Shown here one piece after another: positions 36,357-51,400 of a DNA stretch of 64,000 nucleotides (position 1 is the stretch's first letter; each line of letters opens with the position of its first letter). The stretch lies in NCBI RefSeq assembly GCF_048773025.1, contig NC_133541.1:152426201-152490200 (forward strand), read 5' to 3'. The stretch is from Camelus bactrianus. Lineage: Eukaryota > Chordata > Mammalia > Artiodactyla > Camelidae. A program made the position numbers and the translations under genes. Below the pieces are notes generated by a model that was not told where the DNA came from, did no database searches, and saw nothing but the letters and a program-made list of their open reading frames with translations.

Positions 36357-36604
36357 CTTTCACCCACCATACAAGGCATATTTACACCTAGATAAATTTA
36401 TTCTCAGTTTGCAGGTTATTCATTAAGCCAGATTCCAAATTCAGGCAGTTTTCTCAAAACAATCTTCTTGGAGCGAGTTTTAACCAATAGACATGTCATT
36501 TACATTTCTTCCTCCACCGTGACATTCCGTGTTATGATCACGCTACATGCAACACGGATTGGAAAAACATTCATGACTGAGTTGTGTGCATGTGGATTAC
36601 TGAA
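36357..36604 (+). repeat. Monomer type o (248 bp)
   Basis: Diagnostics are CTTTCACCCACCATACAAGG, CACCTAGATATATTTATTC, CAGTTTGCAGGTTATTCAT, GCCAGATTCCAA, TTCTCAAAACAATC, GACATGTCATTTACATTTC, TTCCTCCACCGTGAC, TTATGATCACGC and CATGCAACACGGATT. It is the left partner in five of the deletion junctions in the window (three o/d, two o/e). Confidence 0.9.
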
Positions 36605-39600
36605 CTTTCATCCCCATACATGGCAGAGTTACACCTAGAAAATTTTTCTCTGATTTCCCAGCTTTTTCCTAACAGCAGTTTCGAAAATGAGGTAGATATC
36701 CCACAAAAATTCTCTTGGAGCGTGTTCTACCCAATTGGCAACTAATTTACATAGTTTCCTCAGCGTGATATTCCGTGTTCCGAACACGTTACATGCATCA
36801 CGGATACGACAAACAGGCATTACAGAGGTGAGAACATGTGGATTAACAAACTTTCAACACCCTACAGGGCATATTTACACCAAGAAACATTTACTCTGAG
36901 TTCGCAATTTTTTCCTAATGACAGTTTTGAAAATGAGGGAGATTTCGCAGAGAAATGCCTTGCAGCGAGTTCTACCCAATAGAAATGTAATTTACATAAT
37001 TCCCCTCACCGTGACATTCCGTGTTCCGAACATTCTACAAGCATCAAGGATTTCACAAGCATTCATTACTGAGATGTGACTATGTGTATTGCGATCTTTC
37101 ATCCACCATGCAAGGCATATTTATACCTAGAAAGTTTTACCAGATTTTGCAGAAATTTCCTAATGTCAGTTTCAAAAATCATGAAGATTTCGCAGAAAAA
37201 TTCTCTTGGGGCGAGTGCTATCAAATAGTATTTTAATTTACATAGTTTCCCTCACCATGATATTGCGTGTTCTGAGTAAGCTACATGCATGATGGATTTG
37301 ACAAACATTACTTACTGAGTTGTGAGCATGTGGATTACCGATCTTTCAACCACCATAATAGGCATATTGTCACCTAGAAGCATTTACTCAGATTTCGCAG
37401 CTTTTCCTAAAACCAGTTTCGGAAATGAGTCATATTTTGTGGAAAAATTCTCTTGTAGGGAGTTCTTCCCGATAGATATGTAATTTACATAGCTTAACTG
37501 ATTGTGTCATTCCGTCTTCCGAACACGTTAAATACAACACGGATTCGAAAAACATTCATTACTGAGTTGTGAGCATGTGGATAACAGAACTTTCAGTCAC
37601 CATTCAAGGCATATAAACACCTAGAAATATTTATTTTGAGTTCGCATATTTTTTCTATTGCCAGTATCAAAAATCAGGCAGTTTCCACAGAAATATCCTT
37701 GTGGAGGAAGTTATACACAATAGACATGTAATTTACGTAGTTGCCCTCACCGTGAATATCCGTGTTCTGAACACACTACATGCATGACGGATTCGTCAAA
37801 CATTTATTTCTGAGTTGTGAACATGTGGATTACTGAACTTTCATCCACCATAGAAGGCATATTTACACATAGAAACACTTCCTCTGGTGTCGCAGGATTT
37901 TCCTAATGCCACATCCGAAAATGAGGTAGATTTCACAGAAATATCCTCTTGGAGCGATTTATAACCAATAGACATGTAATTTACACAGTTTCCCTCACCA
38001 TGACGTTCCGTGTTCAGAACAGGCTTTATGTATCACAGACTCGACAAAGAATCATTACTGAGTTCTGAGAATGTGGATTACAGAACTTTCATCCACCATA
38101 CAAGGCATTTTACACCTAGAAACATTTAGTCTGTGTGCGCAGATTTTCCCCAATGTCAGATTCGAAAATCAGGCAGTTTTCACAGAAAAATACTCTTGGA
38201 GCGATTTCTACCCAATAGACATGTAATATAATTTGTTTCCCTTACCGTGACATTTGGTGTTCCGAAAATGCTACACGCATTACGGATTCGACAAACAATG
38301 GTTACTGAGCTGTGAGCATGTGGATTACCGAACTTTCATTCACCATAAAAGGAATCCTTACACATAGAATTATTTACCTTGATTTTGCAGCTTATTCTTA
38401 TTGCCAGGTTAGAAAATGAGAAAGATTGTGCAGAAAAATCCTCTTTCAGTGAGTTCTACACACGAGACATATAAATTACATTGTTTTCCAGAACGTGACA
38501 TCCGTGTTCCCAACACAATACAAGCATCACGGATTCAACAAAAATTCATTACTGAGATGTGAGCATGTGTATTAAAAACTTTCATTCACCATGCATGGCA
38601 TATTTATTCCTAGAAATATTTACTCAGAATTCGCAGGATTTTCATGATGCCTGTTTCAGAAAACATGAAGTTTTTGCAGTAAAATCCTCTTGGTGCGAGT
38701 TCTACCAAATAGAAATTTAATTTACAAAGTTTCCCTAACCATGATATTCTGTGTTTCGAACACGCTACATGCATGACGGTTTGCACAAACATTCTTTAAT
38801 GAGTTGTGAGCATGTGGAGTACCGAACTTTCATCAACCATAAAAGGCATATTGTCACCTAGAAGCATTGACTCAGATTTCACAGCTTTTCCTAAAGCCAG
38901 ATTTGCATATGAGGAATTTTTCACAGATAAATGGTCTTATAGCGAGTTCTACCCGACAGATATGTAATTTCCATAGCTTACCTGAACGTGTCATTCCATC
39001 TTCCAAACACATTAATTGCATCGCAGACTTGAAAAACATTCATTACTGAGTTGTGAGCATGTGGATTACCGAAATCTCATTCACCATTAAAGGCATATGT
39101 ACACCTACAGAATTTACTCTGATTTTGCAGATTTTTCTAATGCCAGTTTAAAAATTAGGCACATGGCTCAGTAAAATACACTTTGAGCTTGATGTACCCA
39201 CTAGACATCTAGTTTACATAGTCTCCTCACCATGATATTCTGTGTTCCGAACACATTACATGCATCACGGATTCGAAAAAACATTCATTACTGAGTTGTG
39301 AGCACGAGGATTAATGAACATTCATCACCAAAATGGTCATATTGACACCGCAGAAATTTTACTCTTATTTCCCAGCTTTTTCCTAACACCAGTTTTGAAA
39401 TTGAGGTAGATTTCACAGAAAAATTCTCTCGGAGCGAGTTCTTTCCAATCGACATTGAATTTACATAGTTTCCTCACCGTGATATTCCACGTTCCGAACC
39501 TGTTACATGCATCAAGGATACGACAAACATTCATTACTGAGGTGAGAACATGTGGATTACCAAAGTTTCAACCCCATACAGGGCATATTTACACCAAGGA

Positions 39601-40559
39601 ACATTTACCCTGATTTCACAGAATTTTCCAAAAGCCAGTTTCGGAAATGAGGCATATTTTGCAGAAAAATGCTCTTTTATCGAGTTCTACCCGATAGACA
39701 TGTAATTTACATAGTTTACCTGAACGTGACATTCTGTGCTCCGAACACATTACATGCATCACGGATTCGACAAACAGTTATTACTGATTTGTGAGCATGT
39801 GGATTACCGAGCTTTCATTCACCATTCAAGGAATATTAACACTTAGAATTATTTACTCTGAGTTCCCAGCTATTTTCTAATGCCAGTTTTGAAAAACAGG
39901 CAGTTTTCACAGAAAAACCGTCTTACATCGAGTTCTATCCAACAGAAATATAATTGACATAGATTCCCTCACCTTGTAATTCCATGTTCCGTATATGCTA
40001 CATGCATCACGGATTCGACACATATTCACTGCTGAGTTGTTAGCATGTGGATTACGGAACTTTCACCTACTATGAAAGGCATATTTACACCGAGAAGCAT
40101 TTAATCTTATTTCGCAGCATTTTCTTAACTCCAGCTTAGAAAATGAGGCATGTTGCGCAGAAAAATACTCTTTGAGTGTGTTGTATCCACTAGACCTTTC
40201 ATTCAAATTGTTTCACTCACCGTGACTTTCCATGTTCTGAACACGATACATGCATCACGGATTCGAAAAACATTTTTAATGAGTTGTGAGCATTTTTCAT
40301 GAATTACCGAACTTTCACCCACCATACAAGGCATATTTACACCTAGATATATTTATTCTCAGTTTGCAGGTTATTCATAAAGCCAGATTCCAAATTCAGG
40401 CAGTTTTCTCAAAACAATCTTCTTGGAGCGAGTTTTAACCAATAGACATGTCATTTACATTTCTTCCTCCACCGTGACATTCCGTGTTATGATCACGCTA
40501 CATGCAACACGGATTGGAAAAACAGTCATGACTGAGTTGTGTGCATGTGGATTACTGAA
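36605..40559 (+). repeat. HOR unit U11, 16-mer (3955 bp), haplotype A
   Basis: Canonical p-o order: a at 36851, b 37096, d 37590, h 38624, o 40312. It shares U9's private markers 7910 bp away: GGATAACAGAAC, TTTACGTAGTTGCC, AGAAAACATGAAG and TTTACAAAGTTTCCC in h, CCAGATTTGCATATGAGG in i, and CACCTTGTAATTCC in m. These are absent from its neighbours U10 and U12. Confidence 0.94.
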
Positions 40560-43500
40560 CTTTCATCCCCATACATGGCAGAGTTACACCTAGAAAATTT
40601 TTCTCTGATTTCCCAGCTTTTTCCTAACAGCAGTTTCGAAATTGAGGTAGATATCCCACAAAAATTCTCATGGAGCGTGTTCTACCCAATTGGCAACTAA
40701 TTTACATAGTTTCCTCAGCGTGATATTCCGTGTTCCGAACACGTTACATGCATCACGGATACGACAAACAGGCATTACAGAGGTGAGAACATGTGGATTA
40801 ACAAACTTTCAACACCCTACAGGGCATATTTACACCAAGAAACATTTACTCTGAGTTCACAATTTTTTCCTAATGACAGTTTTGAAAATGAGGGAGATTT
40901 CGCAGAGAAATGCCTTGCAGCGAGTTATACCCAATAGAAATGTAATTTACATAATTCCCCTCACCGTGACATTCCGTGTTCCGAACATTCTACAAGCATC
41001 AAGGATTTCACAAGCATTCATTACTGAGATGTGACTATGTGTATTGCGATCTTTCATCCACCATGCAAGGCATATTTATACCTAGAAAGTTTTACCAGAT
41101 TTTGCAGAAATTTCCTAATGTCAGTTTCAAAAATCATGAAGATTTCGCAGAAAAATTCTCTTGGGGCGAGTGCTATCAAATAGTATTTTAATTTACATAG
41201 TTTCCCTCACCATGATATTGCGTGTTCTGAGTAAGCTACATGCATGACGGATTTGACAAACATTACTTACTGAGTTGTGAGCATGTGGATTACCGATCTT
41301 TCAACCACCATAATAGGCATATTGTCACCTAGAAGCATTTACTCAGATTTCGCAGCTTTTCCTAAAACCAGTTTCGGGAATGAGTCATATTTTGTGGAAA
41401 AATTCTCTTGTAGGGAGTTCTTCCCGATAGATATGTAATTTACATAGCTTAACTGATTGTGTCATTCCGTCTTCCGAACACGTTAAATACAACACGGATT
41501 CGAAAAACATTCATTACTGAGTTGTGAGCATGTGGATAACCGAACTTTCAGTCACCATTCAAGGCATATAATCACCTAGAAATATTTATTTTGAGTTCGC
41601 ATATTTTTTCTATTGCCAGTATCAAAAATCAGGCAGTTTCCACAGAAATATCCTTGTGGAGGAAGTTATACACAATAGACATGTAATTTACATAGTTGCC
41701 CTCACCGTGAATATCCGTGTTCTGAACACACTACATGCATGATGGATTCGTCAAACATTTATTTCTGAGTTGTGAACATGTGGATTACTGAACTTTCATC
41801 CACCATAGAAGGCATATTTACACATAGAAACACTTACTCTGGTGTCGCAGGATTTTCCTAATGCCACATGCGAAAATGAGGTAGATTTCACAGAAAAATC
41901 CTCTTGGAGCGATTTATAACCAATAGACATGTAATTTACACAGTTTCCCTCACCATGACGTTCCGTGTTCAGAACAGGCTTTATGTATCACAGACTCGAC
42001 AAAGAATCATTACTGAGTTCTGAGAATGTGGATTACAGAACTTTCATCCACCATACAAGGCATTTTACACCTAGAAACATTTAGTCTGTGTGCGCAGATT
42101 TTCCCTAATGTCAGATTCGATAATCAGGCAGTTTTCACAGAAAAATACTCTTGGAGCGATTTCTACCCAATAGACATGTAATATAATTTGTTTCCCTTAC
42201 CGTGACATTCGGTGTTCCGAAAATGCTACACGCATTACGGATTCGACAAACAATGGTTACTGAGCTGTGAGCATGTGGATTACCGAACTTTCATTCACCA
42301 TAAAAGGAATCCTTACACATAGAATTATTTCCCTTGATTTTGCAGCTTATTCTTATTGCCAGGTTAGAAAATGAGAAAGATTGTGCAGAAAAATCCTCTT
42401 TCAGTGAGTTCTACACACGAGACATATAAATTACATTGTTTTCCAGAACGTGACATCCGTGTTCCCAACACAATACAAGCATCACGGATTCGACAAAAAT
42501 TCATTACTGAGATGTGAGCATGTGTATTAAAAACTTTCATTCACCATGCATGGCATATTTATTCCTAGAAATATTTACTCAGAATTCGCAGGATTTTCAT
42601 GATGCCTGTTTCAGAAATCATGAAGTTTTTGCAGTAAAATCCTCTTGGTGCGAGTTCTACCAAATAGAAATTTAATTTACACAGTTTCCCTAACCATGAT
42701 ATTCTGTGTTTCGAACACGCTACATGCATGACGGATTGCACAAACATTCTTTAATGAGTTGTGAGCATGTGGAGTACCGAACTTTCATCCACCATAAAAG
42801 GCATATTGTCACCTAGAAGCATTGACTCAGATTTCGCAGCTTTTCCTAAAGCCAGTTTTGGATATGAGGAATTTTTCACAGATAAATGGTCTTATAGCGA
42901 GTTCTAGCCGACAGATATGTAATTTCCATAGCTTACCTGACCGTGTCATTCCATCTTCCAAACACATTAATTGCATCACAGACTTGAAAAACATTCATTA
43001 CTGAGTTGTGAGCATGTGGATTACCGAAATCTCATTCACCATTAAAGGCATATGTGCACCTACAGAATTTACTCTGATTTTGCAGCTTTTTCTAATGCCA
43101 GTTTAAAAATGAGGCAGATGGCTCAGTAAAATACACTTTGAGATTGATGTACCCACTAGACTTCTAGTTTACATAGTCTCCTCACCATGATATTCTGTGT
43201 TCTGAACACATTAAATGCATCACAGATTCGAGAAAACATTCATTACTGAGTTGTGAGCACGAGGATTAATGAACATTCATCACCAAAATGGTCATATTGA
43301 CACCGCAGAAATTTTACTCTTATTTCCCAGCTTTTTCCTAACACCAGTTTTGAAATTGAGGTAGATATCACAGAAAAATTCTCTCGGAGCGAGTTCTTCT
43401 CAATCGACATTGAATTTACATAGTTTCCTCACCGTGATATTCCACGTTCCGAACCTGTTACATGCATCAAGGATACGACAAACATTCATTACTGAGGTGA

Positions 43501-44514
43501 GAACATGTGGATTACCAAAGTTTCAACCCCATACAGGGCATATTTACACCAAGGAACATTTACCCTGATTTCACAGAATTTTCCAAAAGCCAGTTTCGGA
43601 AATGAGGCATATTTTGCAGAAAAATGCTCTTTTATCGAGTTCTACCCGATAGACATGTAATTTACATAGTTTACCTGAACGTGACATTCTGTGCTCCGAA
43701 CACATTACATGCATCACGGATTCGACAAACAGTTATTACTGATTTGTGAGCATGTGGATTACCGAGCTTTCATTCACCATTCAAGGAATATTAACACTTA
43801 GAATTATTTACTCTGAGTTCCCAGCTATTTTCTAATGCCAGTTTTGAAAAACAGGCAGTTTTCACAGAAAAACCGTCTTACATCGAGTTCTATCCAACAG
43901 AAATGTAATTGACATAGATTCCCTCACCGTGTAATTCCATGTTCCGTATATGCTACATGCATCACGGATTCGACACATATTCACTGCTGAGTTGTTAGCA
44001 TGTGGATTACGGAACTTTCACCTACTATGAAAGGCATATTTACACCGAGAAGCATTTAATCTTATTTCGCAGCATTTTCTTAACTCCAGTTTAGAAAATG
44101 AGGCATGTTGCGCAGAAAAATACTCTTTGAGTGTGTTGTATCCACTAGACCTTTCATTCAAATTGTTTCACTCACCGTGACTTTCCATGTTCTGAACATG
44201 ATACATGCATCACGGATTTGAAAAACATTTTTAATGAGTTGTGAGCATTTTTCATGAATTACCGAACTTTCACCCACCATACAAGGCATATTTACACCTA
44301 GATATATTTATTCTCAGTTTGCAGGTTATTCATAAAGCCAGATTCCAAATTCAGGCAGTTTTCTCAAAACAATCTTCTTGGAGCGAGTTTTAACCAATAG
44401 ACATGTCATTTACATTTCTTCCTCCACCGTGACATTCCGTGTTATGATCACGCTACATGCAACACGGATTGGAAAAACATTCATGACTGAGTTGTGTGCA
44501 TGTGGATTACTGAA
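40560..44514 (+). repeat. HOR unit U12, 16-mer (3955 bp), haplotype B
   Basis: Canonical order, with a at 40806, b 41051, h 42579, o 44267. It has B markers in d and i, like U10. It shares with U14 GTTTCGGGAATGAG in c and CGAAATTGAGG in p. The preceding o ends AACAGTCATGACTG, a variant seen again only before U14. Confidence 0.94.
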
Positions 44515-47500
44515 CTTTCATCCCCATACATGGCAGAGTTACACCTAGAAAATTTTTCTCTGATTTCCCAGCTTTTTCCTAACAGCAGTTTCGAAAATGA
44601 GGTAGATATCCCACAAAAATTCTCTTGGAGCGTGTTCTACCCAATTGGCAACTAATTTACATAGTTTCCTCAGCGTGATATTCCGTGTTCCGAACACGTT
44701 ACATGCATCACGGATACGACAAACAGGCATTACAGAGGTGAGAACATGTGGATTAACAAACTTTCAACACCCTACAGGGCATATTTACACCAAGAAACAT
44801 TTACTCTGAGTTCGCAATTTTTTCCTAATGACAGTTTTGAAAATGAGGGAGATTTCGCAGAGAAATGCCTTGCAGCGAGTTCTACCCAATAGAAATGTAA
44901 TTTACATAATTCCCCTCACCGTGACATTCCGTGTTCCGAACATTCTACAAGCATCAAGGATTTCACAAGCATTCATTACTGAGATGTGACTATGTGTATT
45001 GCGATCTTTCATCCACCATGCAAGGCATATTTATACCTAGAAAGTTTTACCAGATTTTGCAGAAATTTCCTAATGTCAGTTTCAAAAATCATGAAGATTT
45101 CGCAGAAAAATTCTCTTGGGGCGAGTGCTATCAAATAGTATTTTAATTTACATAGTTTCCCTCACCATGATATTGCGTGTTCTGAGTAAGCTACATGCAT
45201 GATGGATTTGACAAACATTACTTACTGAGTTGTGAGCATGTGGATTACCGATCTTTCAACCACCATAATAGGCATATTGTCACCTAGAAGCATTTACTCA
45301 GATTTCGCAGCTTTTCCTAAAACCAGTTTCGGAAATGAGTCATATTTTGTGGAAAAATTCTCTTGTAGGGAGTTCTTCCGGATAGATATGTAATTTACAT
45401 GGCTTAACTGATTGTGTCATTCCGTCTTCCGAACACGTTAAATACAACACGGATTCGAAAAACATTCATTACTGAGTTGTGAGCATGTGGATAACCGAAC
45501 TTTCAGTCACCATTCAAGGCATATAAACACCTAGAAATATTTATTTTGAGTTCGCATATTTTTTCTATTGCCAGTATCAAAAATCAGGCAGTTTCCACAG
45601 AAATATCCTTGTGGAGGAAGTTATACACAATAGACATGTAATTTACTTAGTTGCCCTCACCGTGAATATCCGTGTTCTGAACACACTACATGCATGATGG
45701 ATTCGTCAAACATTTATTTCTGAGTTGTGAACATGTGGATTACTGAACTTTCATCCACCATAGAAGGCATATTTACACATAGAAACACTTACTCTGGTGT
45801 CGCAGGATTTTCCTAATGCCACATGCGAAAATGAGGTAGATTTCACAGAAAAATCCTCTTGGAGCGATTTATAACCAATAGACATGTAATTTACACAGTT
45901 TCCCTCACCATGACGTTCCGTGTTCAGAACAGGCTTTATGTATCACAGACTCGACAAAGAATCATTACTGAGTTCTGAGAATGTGGATTACAGAACTTTC
46001 ATCCACCATACAAGGCATTTTAAACCTAGAAACATTTAGTCTGTGTGCGCAGATTTTCCCTAATGTCAGATTCGAAAATCAGGCAGTTTTCACAGAAAAA
46101 TACTCTTGGAGCGATTTCTACCCAATAGACATGTAATATAATTTGTTTCCCTTACCGTGACATTCGGTGTTCCGAAAATGCTACACGCATTACGGATTCG
46201 ACAAACAATGGTTACTGAGCTGTGAGCATGTGGATTACCGAACTTTCATTCACCATAAAAGGAATCCTTACACATAGAATTATTTCCCTTGATTTTGCAG
46301 CTTATTCTTATTGCCAGGTTAGAAAATGAGAAAGATTGTGCAGAAAAATCCTCTTTCAGTGAGTTCTACACACGAGACATATAAATTACATTGTTTTCCA
46401 GAACGTGACATCCGTGTTCCCAACACAATACAAGCATCACGGATTCGACAAAAATTCATTACTGAGATGTGAGCATGTGTATTAAAAACTTTCATTCACC
46501 ATGCATGGCATATTTATTCCTAGAAATATTTACTCAGAATTCGCAGGATTTTCATGATGCCTGTTTCAGAAATCATGAAGATTTTGCAGTAAAATCCTCT
46601 TGGTGCGGGTTCTACCAAATAGAAATTTAATTTACACAGTTTCCCTAACCATGATATTCTGTGTTTCGAACACGCTACATGCATGACGGATTGCACAAAC
46701 ATTCTTTAATGAGTTGTGAGCATGTGGAGTACCGAACTTTCATCAACCATAAAAGGCATATTGTCACCTAGAAGCATTGACTCAGATTTCGCAGCTTTTC
46801 CTAACGCCTGTTTTGGATATGAGGAATTTTTCACAGATAAATGGTCTTATAGCGAGTTCTACCCGACAGATATGTAATTTCCATAGCTTACCTGACCGTG
46901 TCATTCCATCTTCCAAACACATTAATTGCATCACAGACTTGAAAAACATTCATTACTGAGTTGTGAGCATGTGGATTACCGAAATCTCATTCACCATTAA
47001 AGGCATATGTGCACCTACAGAATTTACTCTTATTTTGCAGCTTTTTCTAATGCCAGTTTAAAAATGAGGCAAATGGCTCAGTAAAATACACTTTGGGCTT
47101 GATGTACCCACTAGACTTCTAGTTTACATAGTCTCCTCACCATGATATTCTGTGTTCCGAACACATTACATGCATCACGGTTTCGAGAAAACATTCATTA
47201 CTGAGTTGTGAGCACGAGGATTAATGAACATTCATCACCAAAATGGTCATATTGACACCGCAGAAATTTTACTCTTATTTCCCAGCTTTTTCCTAACACC
47301 AGTTTTGAAATTGAGGTAGATATCACAGAAAAATTCTCTCGGAGCGAGTTCTTCCCAATCGACATTGAATTTACATAGTTTCCTCACCGTGATATTCCAC
47401 GTTCCGAACCTGTTACATGCATCAAGGATACGACAAACATTCATTACTGAGGTGAGAACATGTGGATTACCAAAGTTTCAACCCCATACAGGGCATATTT

Positions 47501-48469
47501 ACACCAAGGAACATTTACCCTGATTTCACAGAATTTTCCAAAAGCCAGTTTCGGAAATGAGGCATATTTTGCAGAAAAATGCTCTTTTATCGAGTTCTAC
47601 CCGATAGACATGTAATTTACATAGTTTACCTGAACGTGACATTCTGTGCTCCGAACACATTACATGCATCACGGATTCGACAAACAGTTATTACTGATTT
47701 GTGAGCATGTGGATTACCGAGCTTTCATTCACCATTCAAGGAATATTAACACTTAGAATTATTTACTCTGAGTTCCCAGCTATTTTCTAATGCCAGTTTT
47801 GAAAAACAGGCAGTTTTCACAGAAAAACCGTCTTACATCGAGTTCTATCCAACAGAAATGTAATTGACATAGATTCCCTCACCGTGTAATTCCATGTTCC
47901 GTATATGCTACATGCATCACGGATTCGACACATATTCACTGCTGAGTTGTTAGCATGTGGATTACGGAACTTTCACCTACTATGAAAGGCATATTTACAC
48001 CGAGAAGCATTTAATCTTATTTCGCAGCATTTTCTTAACTCCAGTTTAGAAAATGAGGCATGTTGCGCAGAAAAATACTCTTTGAGTGTGTTGTATCCAC
48101 TAGACCTTTCATTCAAATTGTTTCACTCACCGTGACTTTCCATGTTCTGAACATGATACATGCATCACGGATTCGAAAAACATTTTTAATGAGTTGTGAG
48201 CATTTTTCATGAATTACCGAACTTTCACCCACCATAAAAGACATATTTACACCTAGATATATTTATTCTCAGTTTGCAGGTTATTCATAAAGCCAGATTC
48301 CAAATTCAGGCAGTTTTCTCAAAACAATCTTCTTGGAGCGAGTTTTAACCAATAGACATGTCATTTACATTTCTTCCTCCACCGTGACATTCCGTGTTAT
48401 GATCACGCTACATGCAACACTGATTGGAAAAACAGTCATGACTGAGTTGTGTGCATGTGGATTACTGAA
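44515..48469 (+). repeat. HOR unit U13, 16-mer (3955 bp), haplotype A'
   Basis: Canonical order, with a at 44761, b 45006, h 46534, o 48222. It has the A marker CATATAAACACC in d and CATCAACCAT in i, but a new subset: TTTACTTAGTTGCC at the end of d, ATTTTAAACC in f, GAAGATTTTGCAG in h, TTTGGGCTTGATG in j. U15, 7910 bp to the right, shares these. Confidence 0.94.
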
Positions 48470-51400
48470 CTTTCATCCCCATACATGGCAGAGTTACACC
48501 TAGAAAATTTTTCTCTGATTTCCCAGCTTTTTCCTAACAGCAGTTTCGAAATTGAGGTAGATATCCCACAAAAATTCTCTTGGAGCGTGTTCTACCCAAT
48601 TGGCAACTAATTTACATAGTTTCCTCAGCGTGATATTCCGTGTTCCGAACACGTTACATGCATCACGGATACGACAAACAGGCATTACAGAGGTGAGAAC
48701 ATGTGGATTAACAAACTTTCAACACCCTACAGGGCATATTTACACCAAGAAACATTTACTCTGAGTTCACACTTTTTTCCTAATGACAGTTTTGAAAATG
48801 AGGGAGATTTCGCAGAGAAATGCCTTGCAGCGAGTTCTACCCAATAGAAATGTAATTTACATAATTCCCCTCACCGTGACATTCCGTGTTCCGAACATTC
48901 TACAAGCATCAAGGATTTCACAAGCATTCATTACTGAGATGTGACTATGTGTATTGCGATCTTTCATCCACCATGCAAGGCATATTTATACCTAGAAAGT
49001 TTTACCAGATTTTGCAGAAATTTCCTAATGTCACTTTCAAAAATCATGAAGATTTCGCAGAAAAATTCTCTTGGGGCGAGTGCTATCAAATAGTATTTTA
49101 ATTTACATAGTTTCCCTCACCATGATATTGCGTGTTCTGAGTAAGCTACATGCATGATGGATTTGACAAACATTACTTACTGAGTTGTGAGCATGTGGAT
49201 TACCGATCTTTCAACCACCATAATAGGCATATTGTCACCTAGAAGCATTTACTCAGATTTCGCAGCTTTTCCTAAAACCAGTTTCGGGAATGAGTCATAT
49301 TTTGTGGAAAAATTCTCTTGTAGGGAGTTCTTCCCGATAGATATGTAATTTACATAGCTTAACTGATTGTGTCATTCCGTCTTCCGAACACGTTAAATAC
49401 AACACGGATTCGAAAAACATTCATTACTGAGTTGTGAGCATGTGGATAACCGAACTTTCAGTCACCATTCAAGGCATATAATCACCTAGAAATATTTATT
49501 TTGAGTTCGCATATTTTTTCTATTGCCAGTATCAAAAATCAGGCAGTTTCCACAGAAATATCCTTGTGGAGGAAGTTATACACAATAGACATGTAATTTA
49601 CATAGTTGCCCTCACCGTGAATATCCGTGTTCTGAACACACTACATGCATGATGGATTCGTCAAACATTTATTTCTGAGTTGTGAACATGTGGATTACTG
49701 AACTTTCATCCACCATAGAAGGCATATTTACACATAGAAACACTTACTCTGGTGTCGCAGGATTTTCCTAATGCCACATGCGAAAATGAGGTAGATTTCA
49801 CAGAAAAATCCTCTTGGAGCGATTTATAACCAATAGACATGTAATTTACACAGTTTCCCTCACCATGACGTTCCGTGTTCAGAACAGGCTTTATGTATCA
49901 CAGACTCGACAAAGAATCATTACTGAGTTCTGAGAATGTGGATTACAGAACTTTCATCCACCATACAAGGCATTTTACACCTAGAAACATTTAGTCTGTG
50001 TGCGCAGATTTTCCCTAATGTCAGATTTGATAATCAGGCAGTTTTCACAGAAAAATACTCTTGGAGCGATTTCTACCCAATAGACATGTAATATAATTTG
50101 TTTCCCTTACCGTGACATTCGGTGTTCCGAAAATGCTACACGCATTACGGATTCGACAAACAATGGTTACTGAGCTGTGAGCATGTGGATTACCGAACTT
50201 TCATTCACCATAAAAGGAATCCTTACACATAGAATTATTTCCCTTGATTTTGCAGCTTATTCTTATTGCCAGGTTAGAAAATGAGAAAGATTGTGCAGAA
50301 AAATCCTCTTTCAGTGAGTTCTACACACGAGACATATAAATTACATTGTTTTCCAGAACGTGACATCCGTGTTCCCAACACAATACAAGCATCACGGATT
50401 CGACAAAAATTCATTACTGAGATGTGAGCATGTGTATTAAAAACTTTCATTCACCATGCATGGCATATTTATTCCTAGAAATATTTACTCAGAATTCGCA
50501 GGATTTTCATGATGCCTGTTTCAGAAATCATGAAGTTTTTGCAGTAAAATCCTCTTGGTGCGAGTTCTACCAAATAGAAATTTAATTTACACAGTTTCCC
50601 TAACCATGATATTCTGTGTTTCGAACACGCTACATGCATGACGGATTGCACAAACATTCTTTAATGAGTTGTGAGCATGTGGAGTACCGAACTTTCATCC
50701 ACCATAAAAGGCATATTGTCACCTAGAAGCATTGACTCAGATTTCGCAGCTTTTCCTAAAGCCAGTTTTGGATATGAGGAATTTTTCACAGATAAATGGT
50801 CTTATAGCGAGTTCTAGCCGACAGATATGTAATTTCCATAGCTTACCTGACCGTGTCATTCCATCTTCCAAACACATTAATTGCATCACAGACTTGAAAA
50901 ACATTCATTACTGAGTTGTGAGCATGTGGATTACCGAAATCTCATTCACCATTAAAGGCATATGTGCACCTACAGAATTTACTCTGATTTTGCAGATTTT
51001 TCTAATGCCAGTTTAAAAATGAGGCAGATGGCTCAGTAAAATACACTTTGAGCTTGATGTACCCACTAGACTTCTAGTTTACATAGTCTCCTCACCATGA
51101 TATTCTGTGTTCTGAACACATTAAATGCATCACAGATTCGAGAAAACATTCATTACTGAGTTGTGAGCACGAGGATTAATGAACATTCATCACCAAAATG
51201 GTCATATTGACACCGCAGAAATTTTACTCTTATTTCCCAGCTTTTTCCTAACACCAGTTTTGAAATTGAGGTAGATATCACAGAAAAATTCTCTCGGAGC
51301 GAGTTCTTCTCAATCGACATTGAATTTACATAGTTTCCTCACCGTGATATTCCACGTTCCGAACCTGTTGCATGCATCAAGGATACGACAAACATTCATT

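Larger units (their letters stand above)
32650..36604 (+). repeat. HOR unit U10, 16-mer (3955 bp), haplotype B; reference unit
   Basis: This is the reference unit for the monomer types listed separately. Haplotype B markers are GGATAACCGAAC and CATATAATCACC in d, TTTACATAGTTGCC at the end of d, and CATCCACCAT in i. Monomer lengths from p to o are 246, 245, 247, 247, 248, 248, 247, 246, 248, 247, 245, 246, 247, 248, 252 and 248 bp. Confidence 0.95.
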
